DNA from: an uncultured Marinicella sp.
GTDB taxonomy: Bacteria > Pseudomonadota > Gammaproteobacteria > Xanthomonadales > Marinicellaceae
Assembly (NCBI GenBank): GCA_938008005.1
Contig: CALLLZ010000113.1
Coordinates: 1 to 8,425, forward strand
Reading direction: 5' to 3'
DNA length: 8,425 nucleotides
A program made the translations under genes and the position numbers. The notes beneath the pieces were generated by a model. The model did not search any database, had not been told where the DNA came from, and saw only the letters and a list, made by a program, of their open reading frames with translations. Shown here one piece after another: positions 1-6,752 of this stretch (positions are counted from its first letter, which is position 1; every line of letters starts with the position of its first letter).

Positions 1-415
1 TCGACACTTCTTCAACAGGGACATGCTTAATGCGAAAAATTTTGGTGATCATTTGATCAGGGTGGTCACTCCCAAGAGTCGTAATCTGGCCCGCCAAGGG
101 ATTGCTTTTATCTATGGGAATGATTTTAATAATATCCCCTTGACTTTCAGTGGTAAAACCATTGACACTCAATATCGACAAGAATAAATCATAAATTTTA
201 TCTTCAGAGACAGGCTGTCCTGAAATGACTGTGATTTTGCCAGATACTTCTGGGTCAATCACAAAGTTTTTACCAGTAATATCGCGAACGGTTTCAACCA
301 ACAACCTGATTTCAGCGTCCTGTAAGTTCAAGGTATGCATGTGATCTTCTGACCATGCAGACAAATTCACCAGTAAACTAAGAATTAAGATCAAGGCTAT
401 TCGACTTTTGCTCAT
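1..415 (-). CDS. gspD: Type II secretion secretin GspD, N-terminal part (cut by window edge)
   Basis: The first 138 codons of the outer-membrane secretin of the type II secretion system are visible. The ATG is at 415-413 and overlaps the gspC stop as ATGA, so translation is probably coupled; no strong Shine-Dalgarno is seen. Residues 1 to about 22 form a signal peptide (MSKSR, a Leu/Ile-rich core, then a likely cleavage after LSAWS). Next comes the N0 domain, recognisable from LNLQDAEIRLLVETV, the ITGKNFVIDPEVSGKITV stretch, and a pattern ending in DIIKIIPIDK. The last residues (MITKIFRIKHVPVEEV) are the start of the N1 domain. N0 is the part that contacts the GspC HR domain in the periplasm. 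The remaining N domains and the beta-barrel lie outside the window. Identification as a secretin of the GspD class is confident. The system's substrates cannot be read from this fragment. Confidence 0.93.
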   Translation of the reverse strand, partial: MSKSRIALILILSLLVNLSAWSEDHMHTLNLQDAEIRLLVETVRDITGKNFVIDPEVSGKITVISGQPVSEDKIYDLFLSILSVNGFTTESQGDIIKIIPIDKSNPLAGQITTLGSDHPDQMITKIFRIKHVPVEEVS

Positions 416-1281
416 TGTTGGAACTCTGATAGGTTGAGGTTTAAATTCATTTTACGACCATTACGCTTGACTGTCACGTTGAGGTTGGAATTGCTTTGTA
501 ATTGTTGTTGTAAACTTAAAATATTTTGGTAGGAAATATCAACGCCATTAACAGATACGATCTGATCATTAGACCTCAAACCCAGCTTAACCAATTCACT
601 GCTACTGGCTAATTGTGATACACGCAGGCCTGCAATTTGCCCTTGACCGTCTTTCACCAAACTGACCTTACCTGCCAGTTGTTTAATTCTATTGGGGTCA
701 TATTGTTGCTTATTCAACATGTCTTGCCAGTCTGAAGATTTATTGATGTGATTGGCGATACGTGCAGCTGATTCTTGATTCTTCAAACTCTTCGAATTAG
801 TGGCAGGCGATTTACTGACAGTTGAAAGCATCGATCCTTTGCTTAAAGACAACTTCTCCCTTTTGCCACCAGCACGCCTAAGTACCAAGTGACTGTCATG
901 AATCTCGGCCAATTCGGCCAGTCCATACACATCATCTCCCACTTTAAACTTCTGTTCATCACCTTGTCGATTACGAATGTAAGCACGTCCTTGATTTGGG
1001 TCATTACTGGAAAATATCCCTGTGATAATCAAATCTAATGATGATTCACTTTGCAACATATCTAACGGAATTTCACTGCTGGTTGAAGAACCAAACAAGT
1101 GATAACTAGAAAGCTTGGGGATTTGTGCTGGATCAGACAATTGAGCTGGGGGTGCTGTGACTGCTTGAATCTCGTCTGATTGATGTTTTGGGAACAAGAT
1201 AAACTGTACCCACAACCACACGACCAGCCCCATCAGCACCCATGTAATAATTCGTTTTAAATGTTGCTTGTATTTACTCAA
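412..1281 (-). CDS. gspC: Type II secretion inner-membrane protein GspC with PDZ domain
   Basis: This 289-residue bitopic protein is of normal length for GspC. A short basic cytoplasmic N-terminus (KYKQHLKR) precedes one membrane segment at about residues 11-30 (IITWVLMGLVVWLWVQFILF). A Pro/Gln-rich linker follows. The HR domain spans about 55-148 and includes the typical YHLFG motif near 60-64, LIITGIF near 85-90 and KVGDDV near 113-118. After a polar linker, a PDZ domain covers about 193-289 (LGLRSNDQIVSVNGVDI, then a Gln-rich helix and a basic strand). In the family, HR binds the secretin N0 domain and PDZ helps recruit substrates. The start is TTG at 1281-1279: a TAA stop lies two codons upstream, and the only early in-frame ATG (codon 17) falls inside the membrane segment. 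The start has no clear ribosome binding site. The gene lies 23 bases after the acyl-CoA dehydrogenase and overlaps gspD. Confidence 0.93.
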   Translation of the reverse strand: MSKYKQHLKRIITWVLMGLVVWLWVQFILFPKHQSDEIQAVTAPPAQLSDPAQIPKLSSYHLFGSSTSSEIPLDMLQSESSLDLIITGIFSSNDPNQGRAYIRNRQGDEQKFKVGDDVYGLAELAEIHDSHLVLRRAGGKREKLSLSKGSMLSTVSKSPATNSKSLKNQESAARIANHINKSSDWQDMLNKQQYDPNRIKQLAGKVSLVKDGQGQIAGLRVSQLASSSELVKLGLRSNDQIVSVNGVDISYQNILSLQQQLQSNSNLNVTVKRNGRKMNLNLNLSEFQQ

Positions 1282-1304
1282 TAGTTATTTTAAAACTCAG
1301 TTTC

Positions 1305-3077
1305 CTAAAATTCAGATACCTCTATATCCATCAGTGGATCGGCGCCAGTCATAATGGTGGCTTTCAATGCATGACACCTTGGTAGGATTTTAGCGAAATA
1401 AAATTTCGCAGTTTTCATTTTTCCGTTATAAAAATCGGCGCCCAGCTGTCCTTTGTTGTTGTCTGCTGAATTATGCAGTTGAGCCCAAAAATATGCAAGT
1501 AATACATAACCTGAAAGCATCAAATAATCCACCGATGCAGCTCCCACTTCATTGGCATTTTTTTGCGCTTGGCCAGTAATGAATTGAGTCATTTCTTGCC
1601 ACATATCTAAATAGTTCTGCAACTCTTGATTCAAGGGTGTATCAGTGTCATTGATAAAATTTTGTATGACCTCCGCCATTTCACCTATTTGGCCTTTCTG
1701 CATCATCAACATTTTACGACCAGTTAAGTCCAAAGCCTGGATTCCAGTAGTGCCTTCATACAAGGTGAAAATCTTGGCATCACGATGCCACTGTTCCTGA
1801 CCATGCTCTCGAATATAGCCATGCCCACCAAATATTTGCACCCCGTTATCAGTGGCCTCTAACGCCACTTCGGTCAAAAATGCTTTAACTATAGGTGTTA
1901 AAAATGCCAACAAACGATCTGCTCGTTTGACTTCAACTTCATCTTTACTGTGCTTGATTATTTCAATTTGTTGACCTACAAAATAAGCCATCGCACGATT
2001 ACCTTCTGCAAATGCTTTCATGGTCAATAGCATGCGTCTCACATCAGGATGTACAATGATTGGGTCGGCGGCTTTATTAGGGTATTGGGGTCCTGTGGCT
2101 GCACGCATTTGTAAACGTTCTTTGGCGTATACCAACGCGCTTTCATAAGAAGCTTGTGTCGCTGACAGGCCTTGAATACCTGTATTTAAACGGGCTCCAT
2201 TCATCATGGTAAACATGATTTTCAAGCCATCATTTCCTTGACCGATCAAAAACCCTTTAGCCGCATCAAAGTTCATCACACAGGTTGCCGATCCATTCAA
2301 ACCCATCTTGTGTTCAATACTTGCTGCACTTAATGTATTTCTTTGATCTAACTCCAAGCTGTCATTAAGCAGCACTTTCGGTACCAAGAACAATGAGATG
2401 CCTTTGGTTCCTTTCGGTGCATCAGGCAACCTGGCTAGCACCAAATGAATGATATTGTCGGTCAAATCGTGCTCACCAGAAGTAATGAATATTTTGGTTC
2501 CAGTTACATCATATGAGCCATCATCATTTGGCTTAGCTGAAGTGTTAACCAAACCTAAATCAGTACCACAATGTGGTTCGGTTAAGCACATTGTACCAGC
2601 CCATTCACCAGTGGTTAGCTTAGGCAAAAACTTTTGCTTCAATTGATCTGATGCAAAATGTGCTATCAACTCTCTGGCGCCATGAGTTAAACCAGTGTAA
2701 TTTGACCAACCTGGGCAATAATAGGTATTTAATTCACCCAATATCAATTGTAACCAATAACTCAAACCTTGACCACCATACTCAGGATCACCATCTAAAG
2801 CTGCCCAACCCGATTCACAGAATTCTTTATATAAAGCTTTAAAACCATCAGGAGTGGTTACTGTAGTGCCTTCATGTCGACAACCTTGTTCGTCGGAATT
2901 CCTATTTAATGGACCAGCATTTTCATGTAAAAATTTTGAAGCCTCCTCAACAATAGTCATGAAAGTTTCAGTGTCTATGTCATCATGTACGCCTAGTTTT
3001 TTATAATGCGATGAGAGGTCTAATACTTCATCGGCAATAAATTGTATATCTTTAATGGGTGCGGGTATATTGGCCAT
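1305..3077 (-). CDS. Acyl-CoA dehydrogenase, long (about 590-residue) class, DmdC/FadE-like
   Basis: This 590-residue flavoenzyme should oxidise an acyl-CoA thioester to the trans-2-enoyl-CoA, passing electrons to ETF. The order is an N-terminal helical domain (about 35-155), a beta domain with the FAD/substrate segment CLTEPHCGTDLG (about 164-175) and TGTKIFITSGEHD (about 192-204), then a C-terminal helical domain. The latter carries QIFGGHGYIREHGQEQWHRD (about 414-433) and LYEGTTGIQ, whose Glu441 is the expected catalytic base. An extra C-terminal domain of about 120 residues ends in DPLMDIEVSEF and is typical of this long class. Members are often annotated as 3-methylmercaptopropionyl-CoA dehydrogenase (DmdC) or simply acyl-CoA dehydrogenase; substrate cannot be decided here. 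I chose the ATG at 3077-3075 over a TTG two codons upstream, since MANIPAPIKDI is a usual beginning. It is divergent from the sigma gene and may be co-transcribed with gspC. Confidence 0.93.
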   Translation of the reverse strand: MANIPAPIKDIQFIADEVLDLSSHYKKLGVHDDIDTETFMTIVEEASKFLHENAGPLNRNSDEQGCRHEGTTVTTPDGFKALYKEFCESGWAALDGDPEYGGQGLSYWLQLILGELNTYYCPGWSNYTGLTHGARELIAHFASDQLKQKFLPKLTTGEWAGTMCLTEPHCGTDLGLVNTSAKPNDDGSYDVTGTKIFITSGEHDLTDNIIHLVLARLPDAPKGTKGISLFLVPKVLLNDSLELDQRNTLSAASIEHKMGLNGSATCVMNFDAAKGFLIGQGNDGLKIMFTMMNGARLNTGIQGLSATQASYESALVYAKERLQMRAATGPQYPNKAADPIIVHPDVRRMLLTMKAFAEGNRAMAYFVGQQIEIIKHSKDEVEVKRADRLLAFLTPIVKAFLTEVALEATDNGVQIFGGHGYIREHGQEQWHRDAKIFTLYEGTTGIQALDLTGRKMLMMQKGQIGEMAEVIQNFINDTDTPLNQELQNYLDMWQEMTQFITGQAQKNANEVGAASVDYLMLSGYVLLAYFWAQLHNSADNNKGQLGADFYNGKMKTAKFYFAKILPRCHALKATIMTGADPLMDIEVSEF

Positions 3078-3080
3078 ATT

Positions 3081-3094
3081 CAAACGTTCGTTTT
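3081..3094 (-). promoter_or_regulatory. PsrA-like operator just before the acyl-CoA dehydrogenase start
   Basis: The minus strand reads AAAAC-GAAC-GTTTG. This fits the published PsrA consensus of Pseudomonas, (G/C)AAAC-N2-4-GTTT(G/C), except for the first base. PsrA is a TetR-family repressor of beta-oxidation genes released by long-chain acyl groups. The site is 4 bases before the ATG and downstream of both candidate -10 boxes, a position suited to repression. The repressor itself is not in the window, so the regulator's identity is inference. Confidence 0.35.
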
Positions 3095-3105
3095 AAAAGC
3101 AAAGT

Positions 3106-3160
3106 ATTCTATCATTCGCTCTGATGAAATGAAATATAGTTTGGCAACTAATTAACCCAA
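3106..3160 (-). promoter_or_regulatory. Candidate promoters for the acyl-CoA dehydrogenase gene
   Basis: Two possibilities are visible on the minus strand. One has TTGGGT (3160-3155), a 16-base spacer and TATATT (3138-3133). The other is an extended -10, TGATAGAAT (3114-3106), with only a weak TTTCAT 17 bases upstream. Both lie 29-61 bases before the chosen ATG. These are consensus matches by eye; in AT-rich DNA such matches are common, so either may be chance. Confidence 0.35.
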
Positions 3161-3240
3161 AGTGAACACCTCTGGACACCATTACGCTGAAGTTCTGGAG
3201 CAAATATTCTTGATTATTCATAGAAATCTTTAAAGCATAG

Positions 3241-3290
3241 AAAGCTATAAATGCACCAATGCCTCCTTATTTTTTGATATTTATAGCTTT
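3241..3290. repeat. Perfect 12-base inverted repeat ahead of the sigma factor gene
   Basis: The arms are AAAGCTATAAAT at 3241-3252 and ATTTATAGCTTT at 3279-3290, separated by 26 bases. The repeat lies 65-114 bases upstream of the chosen sigma-factor ATG at 3355. It could be a dyad operator with half-sites about 38 bases apart (between three and four helical turns), or a hairpin in the leader RNA if transcription starts before 3241. The left arm contains TATAAA, so it may overlap a promoter element. Confidence 0.6.
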
Positions 3291-3354
3291 AAACTCAAAC
3301 CTCGTATTCCTTGAAAACTACAAAAAACTCCATCATTCCGTTAAAATAAATATC

Positions 3355-3924
3355 ATGCAAGCTGGAGAAATTACAGTTTTATTGAATCGAGTCAGTCCTA
3401 ATAGTAAAAAGGATTTCGATCAAATTTATTCGTTGCTTTATAACGAAATCAAAGCAGTGGCCCACAACCAACTTGCGAATATGCATAACCAACAGACCAT
3501 CAGTGCGACTGTTTTAGCCAATGAATGCTACCTTAAACTCATACAACTGGAAAAACCCAGCCATCAAAACCGTAAACATTTATTGAATTATTTGGCCAAA
3601 GCAATGCGGCGATATTTAATTGACCGAATACGAAAAAAAAATCGTGATAAAAGAAAAGGACATGTAGATTATCAGCAGATGTCACAAATCATTGGCGCTA
3701 AAGATGTCGAACTAGATATGATCGAAATTGATAGACTGATTGATATTTTGGCAGAAATAGACCCCCACCTCGGTGAACTTTTCCAACTAAAGATTATCTT
3801 CAACTTCACTTTCAAAGAATTGGCTAAAATATTTGACCTATCCGAACGTCAAATCATTCGCCAATGGAACCAAGCCAAAACATGGCTACTCACGCTTATC
3901 GAGGTCAAAGATGGACTTAATTAA
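3355..3924 (+). CDS. ECF-type RNA polymerase sigma factor (kinase-associated class)
   Basis: This 189-residue sigma factor has two domains. Region 2 runs from about residue 5 to 100: EITVLLNRV, the helix FDQIYSLLYNEIKAVAHNQL, then ISATVLANECYLKLI, and LLNYLAKAMRRYLIDRIRKKNRDKRKG, which forms the -10 recognition helix. Region 4 is about 130-185, with LFQLKIIFNFTFKELAKIFDLSERQIIRQW as the helix-turn-helix for the -35. The pattern matches the ECF family usually found beside Ser/Thr kinases (TIGR02999-like). The acidic patch of region 2.2 is absent (SATV at 50-53). I chose the ATG at 3355 because family alignment begins at this point; an in-frame ATG at 3259 would add 31 unrelated residues. No clear Shine-Dalgarno precedes it. 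A run of nine A falls at codons 93-96. The 3' end overlaps the kinase gene by 14 bases, so the two are surely co-transcribed and probably act together. Confidence 0.9.
   Translation: MQAGEITVLLNRVSPNSKKDFDQIYSLLYNEIKAVAHNQLANMHNQQTISATVLANECYLKLIQLEKPSHQNRKHLLNYLAKAMRRYLIDRIRKKNRDKRKGHVDYQQMSQIIGAKDVELDMIEIDRLIDILAEIDPHLGELFQLKIIFNFTFKELAKIFDLSERQIIRQWNQAKTWLLTLIEVKDGLN
3901..3904 (+). promoter_or_regulatory. Ribosome binding site deciding the kinase start
   Basis: GAGG sits 6 bases before the ATG at 3911, inside the end of the sigma factor gene. It is the clearest Shine-Dalgarno among the gene starts of the window. It supports 3911 over a TTG at 3833, which would add 26 residues unlike any kinase N-terminus. 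Confidence 0.75.
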
Positions 3925-6745
3925 AATCAAGGAAGCCAATCAAATATATTCATCTTTGGCAGATAAAACCATCGACGATGCAATGGTGCAATTAAACACT
4001 TATGAAAATTTAGACCATGAGGTACTACAGTTAGTAAAATCCCTGATCAACAACAGTCAAAAATCCAATACTTTTTTTGACGAAAAAATAAGCAAAAATT
4101 ACCAGTTCCCCACACAAAAATGGCAGGCTGACGATATAGTTGATGGCTATCAATTGTTAGAACAGATTGGACAAGGCGGCATGTCTGTTGTCTTCAAAGC
4201 GATTCGCATCAATTCAACCACACAAAAACCTGTGGCCATTAAATTATTTAACTTATCCAATCATAGCGCAGAAATTCAAGCCCGTTTTCAAGCTGAACAA
4301 TCCATGCTGGCTGATTTATCACACCCTAATATAATTGAATTTCATCATGGTGAAAACACCAAACACAGAGATTCTTACATCGTTATGGAGCTGTTAGATG
4401 ATGGTATGCCTATAGACAGCTATGCCAAAAACAAAAAGCTCAATACCAAACAAATCATCACCCTGCTCATTCAAGCAACAGACGCGCTTCAATATGCACA
4501 TAACCAACTGATCATTCATCGTGATATTAAGCCATCGAATATATTGATCAATGGAGCCGGACAGTTAAAAATTCTCGATTTTGGAATAGCCAAATTAATT
4601 AACCCAGAGGAGAGCTCATCACCTGATGAACAAACTGTAAACACCCTTATTGCTCTAACGCCATCTTTTGCTTCACCCGAACAAATCAATGCACAAAAAG
4701 TTGATGTCACCACCGACGTCTTTTCTTTGGCAGCAGTGGCTGTTTATTTATTGACTGGAGAGCAACCTTTTCCAGCCAACCGCATGTTGAACTCATGTGC
4801 AAATGATGACTTCCATGTCAGGCAATTACTTAAAACACACATCACAGATCAAGACTTACGCAACGTTTTAACACAAGCTCTGCATCAAGAAAGCCAACAT
4901 CGGTACGCCAATATGTTTTCTTTCAACCAAGACTTGGACAAATGGCTGAAACAAAAACCTGTCAGTGCCAGTAAAGACTCTTGGTGGTATCGTTTGCAGC
5001 GTTTTGCGGCCAGACGAACCGCTTTATTTTCTACTTCTTTGGTTTTAATCGGCACGGTTTTGGCTGCCATAATTGCGCTTACTATGCAAAATCAAACCAT
5101 CAAATTAGAAGCTCAAAAAACCGATGCAGTGAAACAATTTATGCTGGACTCTTTCAGCGTGACCGACCCCAATGTTTCCCAAGGCGTGGATCTTTCAAGC
5201 AAAGACTTACTTCGAGTCGCCGCTGACAAAATGACTGGCAATAATGACATGGATCCAGAGGTTAGGTTTGAATTATATATGGCTCTGGCTCTGGCCAATG
5301 GTCGCCTAGGCTACTATCCTGAGGCCATTGCACTTTTAAATAATGCTTTGTTGGTTCAACCTAAAAATGAACAAGCCACCGCATTGCTCGCTCAATACTT
5401 GTTCAACGCCGGTGAAATTGAAACGGTCAATCAACTATTGGCACTTACAAAAGAAAACCAATTCAATTCAATATCAGACAAAGCAGCAATAAAACGTGTT
5501 AGAGCCAGCCTCCTTGCACAAGCAGGTGAATATGAACAGGCATTTACTGTATTTGACTCGCTCCAAGCTTTAGAATCCAAGAAAACCGACATTCTCAAGA
5601 ACCAAGCACTGTTGGCTGAAATGTATTATCTGAAAGGAGAGTCGGGCCGTTCAATTGAAATTATTGAACAGCTTAAGTTAAACCATCCACTGCCAGCCAC
5701 CGATGTTTTTAATCTGGGCTTAAATTCTGACTTGGTACAGTATCATGACCAGGTCGGTAACTTCGCTGCTGCCATGAGTTTGACTGAAGAAAACATCCAA
5801 TCATATCAACTGATTTTAGGTGACGAGCACCCTGATCTGGGTTTGGCTTATAACTCACTTTCGGTTTTTCAAAGACTCAATGGACAGCTACACGACGCCA
5901 TTAACAGCGCCACCATCAGCGAGCAAATTTTTCGCAAAAGGTACGGTAATACCAGCGAGGGCTTGGCACAGTCTCTCAGTAATACTGGTGTGGCGCATTA
6001 TTATTTAAAAAACAATGATCTGGCCATATCAAACTTAACCGATGCAGTTGCGATGCTCACCCAAATTTTCAGTGCAGATCATCCTGAAACCATCAATGCC
6101 AAAGCCAATTTAGCAGTCATACTGAATGCCACCGGCAAGCCAAAGGAGGCCTTACCCATACTGCAAAAAATCCACCAATATGAAATCGACAAATATGGCG
6201 AATCCAGTCGCAAAATTCTCTACACGCAACAGGCACTGGCTTTAACCTTGGCAAATTTGGGTCAGTATAATGATTCAATCAACCACGCCACTGAGAGCCT
6301 CACATTGGCAAAAGAACATTTTTCATCCGACCAAAATTTAGTCAATCACTCAGAAAGTATCTTGGGCCGCGTTTATTTTATGGCAGGTAAACACCAGTTA
6401 TCTGTTCAGCATAATCTCAACCACATCAACAAGTGGACTTCTGGCAATGAAAATAACTACGCCAGATCACTCAGTTTAATTGCCAATAGCTATTTCAAAC
6501 TCGATGATTACACACTAAGCGAAATATTCTTTAAAAGATGGACAGATCATTTATTTAAACTGTACGGTGCCTTAGACGAGAAGTACTTAGATGGTTTACT
6601 TAAAAGTGCAGAATACTTATTTAAGATGAATCTGAAAGATGCTGCTCTGGTACATTTAAAAACAGTATCAAAAACGCTGAATGACAATAATTTGGAGTTT
6701 GAGTCCATTCATTCACAACTGAATGAACTCAAAGCAAGAAATTGA
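3911..6745 (+). CDS. Transmembrane Ser/Thr protein kinase with periplasmic TPR repeats
   Basis: This 944-residue protein begins with a short helical segment (1-75), followed by a Hanks-type kinase domain (about 80-350). All key motifs are present: glycine loop IGQGGMSVV (86-94), VAIK with Lys111, HRDIKPSN (203-210, Asp205 catalytic), DFG (223-225), the activation segment ending in FASPEQ, and TDVFSLAAVAVYLLTGEQPF. It should be an active RD-type kinase. One membrane helix lies at about 371-392, after a basic stretch (RFAARR). The rest is expected in the periplasm. It starts with QFMLDSFSVTDPN and VDLSSKDLLRVAADKM, both typical of proteobacterial kinases of this architecture, and continues into TPR-like helical pairs at about 449-545 and 637-935, the later ones of the roughly 42-residue kinesin-light-chain type (DEHPDLGLAYNSLS; DHPETINAKANLAV). 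The TPR part probably senses a partner or envelope state. The overlap with the sigma factor gene points to that protein as the likely substrate. Confidence 0.93.
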   Translation: MDLIKIKEANQIYSSLADKTIDDAMVQLNTYENLDHEVLQLVKSLINNSQKSNTFFDEKISKNYQFPTQKWQADDIVDGYQLLEQIGQGGMSVVFKAIRINSTTQKPVAIKLFNLSNHSAEIQARFQAEQSMLADLSHPNIIEFHHGENTKHRDSYIVMELLDDGMPIDSYAKNKKLNTKQIITLLIQATDALQYAHNQLIIHRDIKPSNILINGAGQLKILDFGIAKLINPEESSSPDEQTVNTLIALTPSFASPEQINAQKVDVTTDVFSLAAVAVYLLTGEQPFPANRMLNSCANDDFHVRQLLKTHITDQDLRNVLTQALHQESQHRYANMFSFNQDLDKWLKQKPVSASKDSWWYRLQRFAARRTALFSTSLVLIGTVLAAIIALTMQNQTIKLEAQKTDAVKQFMLDSFSVTDPNVSQGVDLSSKDLLRVAADKMTGNNDMDPEVRFELYMALALANGRLGYYPEAIALLNNALLVQPKNEQATALLAQYLFNAGEIETVNQLLALTKENQFNSISDKAAIKRVRASLLAQAGEYEQAFTVFDSLQALESKKTDILKNQALLAEMYYLKGESGRSIEIIEQLKLNHPLPATDVFNLGLNSDLVQYHDQVGNFAAAMSLTEENIQSYQLILGDEHPDLGLAYNSLSVFQRLNGQLHDAINSATISEQIFRKRYGNTSEGLAQSLSNTGVAHYYLKNNDLAISNLTDAVAMLTQIFSADHPETINAKANLAVILNATGKPKEALPILQKIHQYEIDKYGESSRKILYTQQALALTLANLGQYNDSINHATESLTLAKEHFSSDQNLVNHSESILGRVYFMAGKHQLSVQHNLNHINKWTSGNENNYARSLSLIANSYFKLDDYTLSEIFFKRWTDHLFKLYGALDEKYLDGLLKSAEYLFKMNLKDAALVHLKTVSKTLNDNNLEFESIHSQLNELKARN
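6701..6730. repeat. Hairpin-forming inverted repeat at the end of the kinase gene
   Basis: Arms GAGTCCATTCA (6701-6711) and TGAATGAACTC (6720-6730) pair over 10 of 11 positions around an 8-base loop. It lies inside the last codons of the kinase gene and about 22 bases beyond the stop of the convergent beta-helix gene. Neither strand shows a T tract after it, so it is not a classic intrinsic terminator. It could still act as an RNA 3' end structure for the minus-strand transcript, where it is just past the stop codon. No better terminator exists between the two convergent genes. Confidence 0.4.
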
Positions 6746-6752
6746 TGTTCAA

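Larger units (their letters stand above)
3078..3354. promoter_or_regulatory. Divergent intergenic region between acyl-CoA dehydrogenase and sigma factor genes
   Basis: These 277 AT-rich bases hold no convincing gene. They should contain the promoters for both flanking transcription units. On the dehydrogenase side there are candidate promoters and a PsrA-like palindrome. In the middle there is a weak 10-base tandem at 3161-3180. On the sigma side there is a perfect 12-base inverted repeat at 3241-3290. I could not identify a well-spaced sigma-70 promoter for the plus-strand genes. An in-frame ATG at 3259 exists, but the residues it would add (31 codons) resemble nothing in the sigma family. 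Confidence 0.6.

Noticed and set aside
2449..2842. Two short plus-strand open frames inside the acyl-CoA dehydrogenase gene.
   Set aside because: They are antisense to strongly conserved enzyme sequence, have no ribosome binding sites and no protein-like features.
3271..3350. TTGATA or TTGAAA with nearby AT-rich hexamers as a sigma-70 promoter for the sigma factor gene.
   Set aside because: No pair has a spacer of 15-19 bases with an acceptable -10, so I did not annotate one.
3259..3354. Upstream in-frame ATG that would extend the sigma factor by 31 residues.
   Set aside because: The added residues do not fit the sigma family, the ATG lies within the loop of the inverted repeat and has no Shine-Dalgarno. 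Family alignment begins at the ATG at 3355.
3833..3910. TTG start giving the kinase 26 extra residues.
   Set aside because: The stretch is the shifted frame of sigma region 4. The ATG at 3911 has GAGG six bases upstream.
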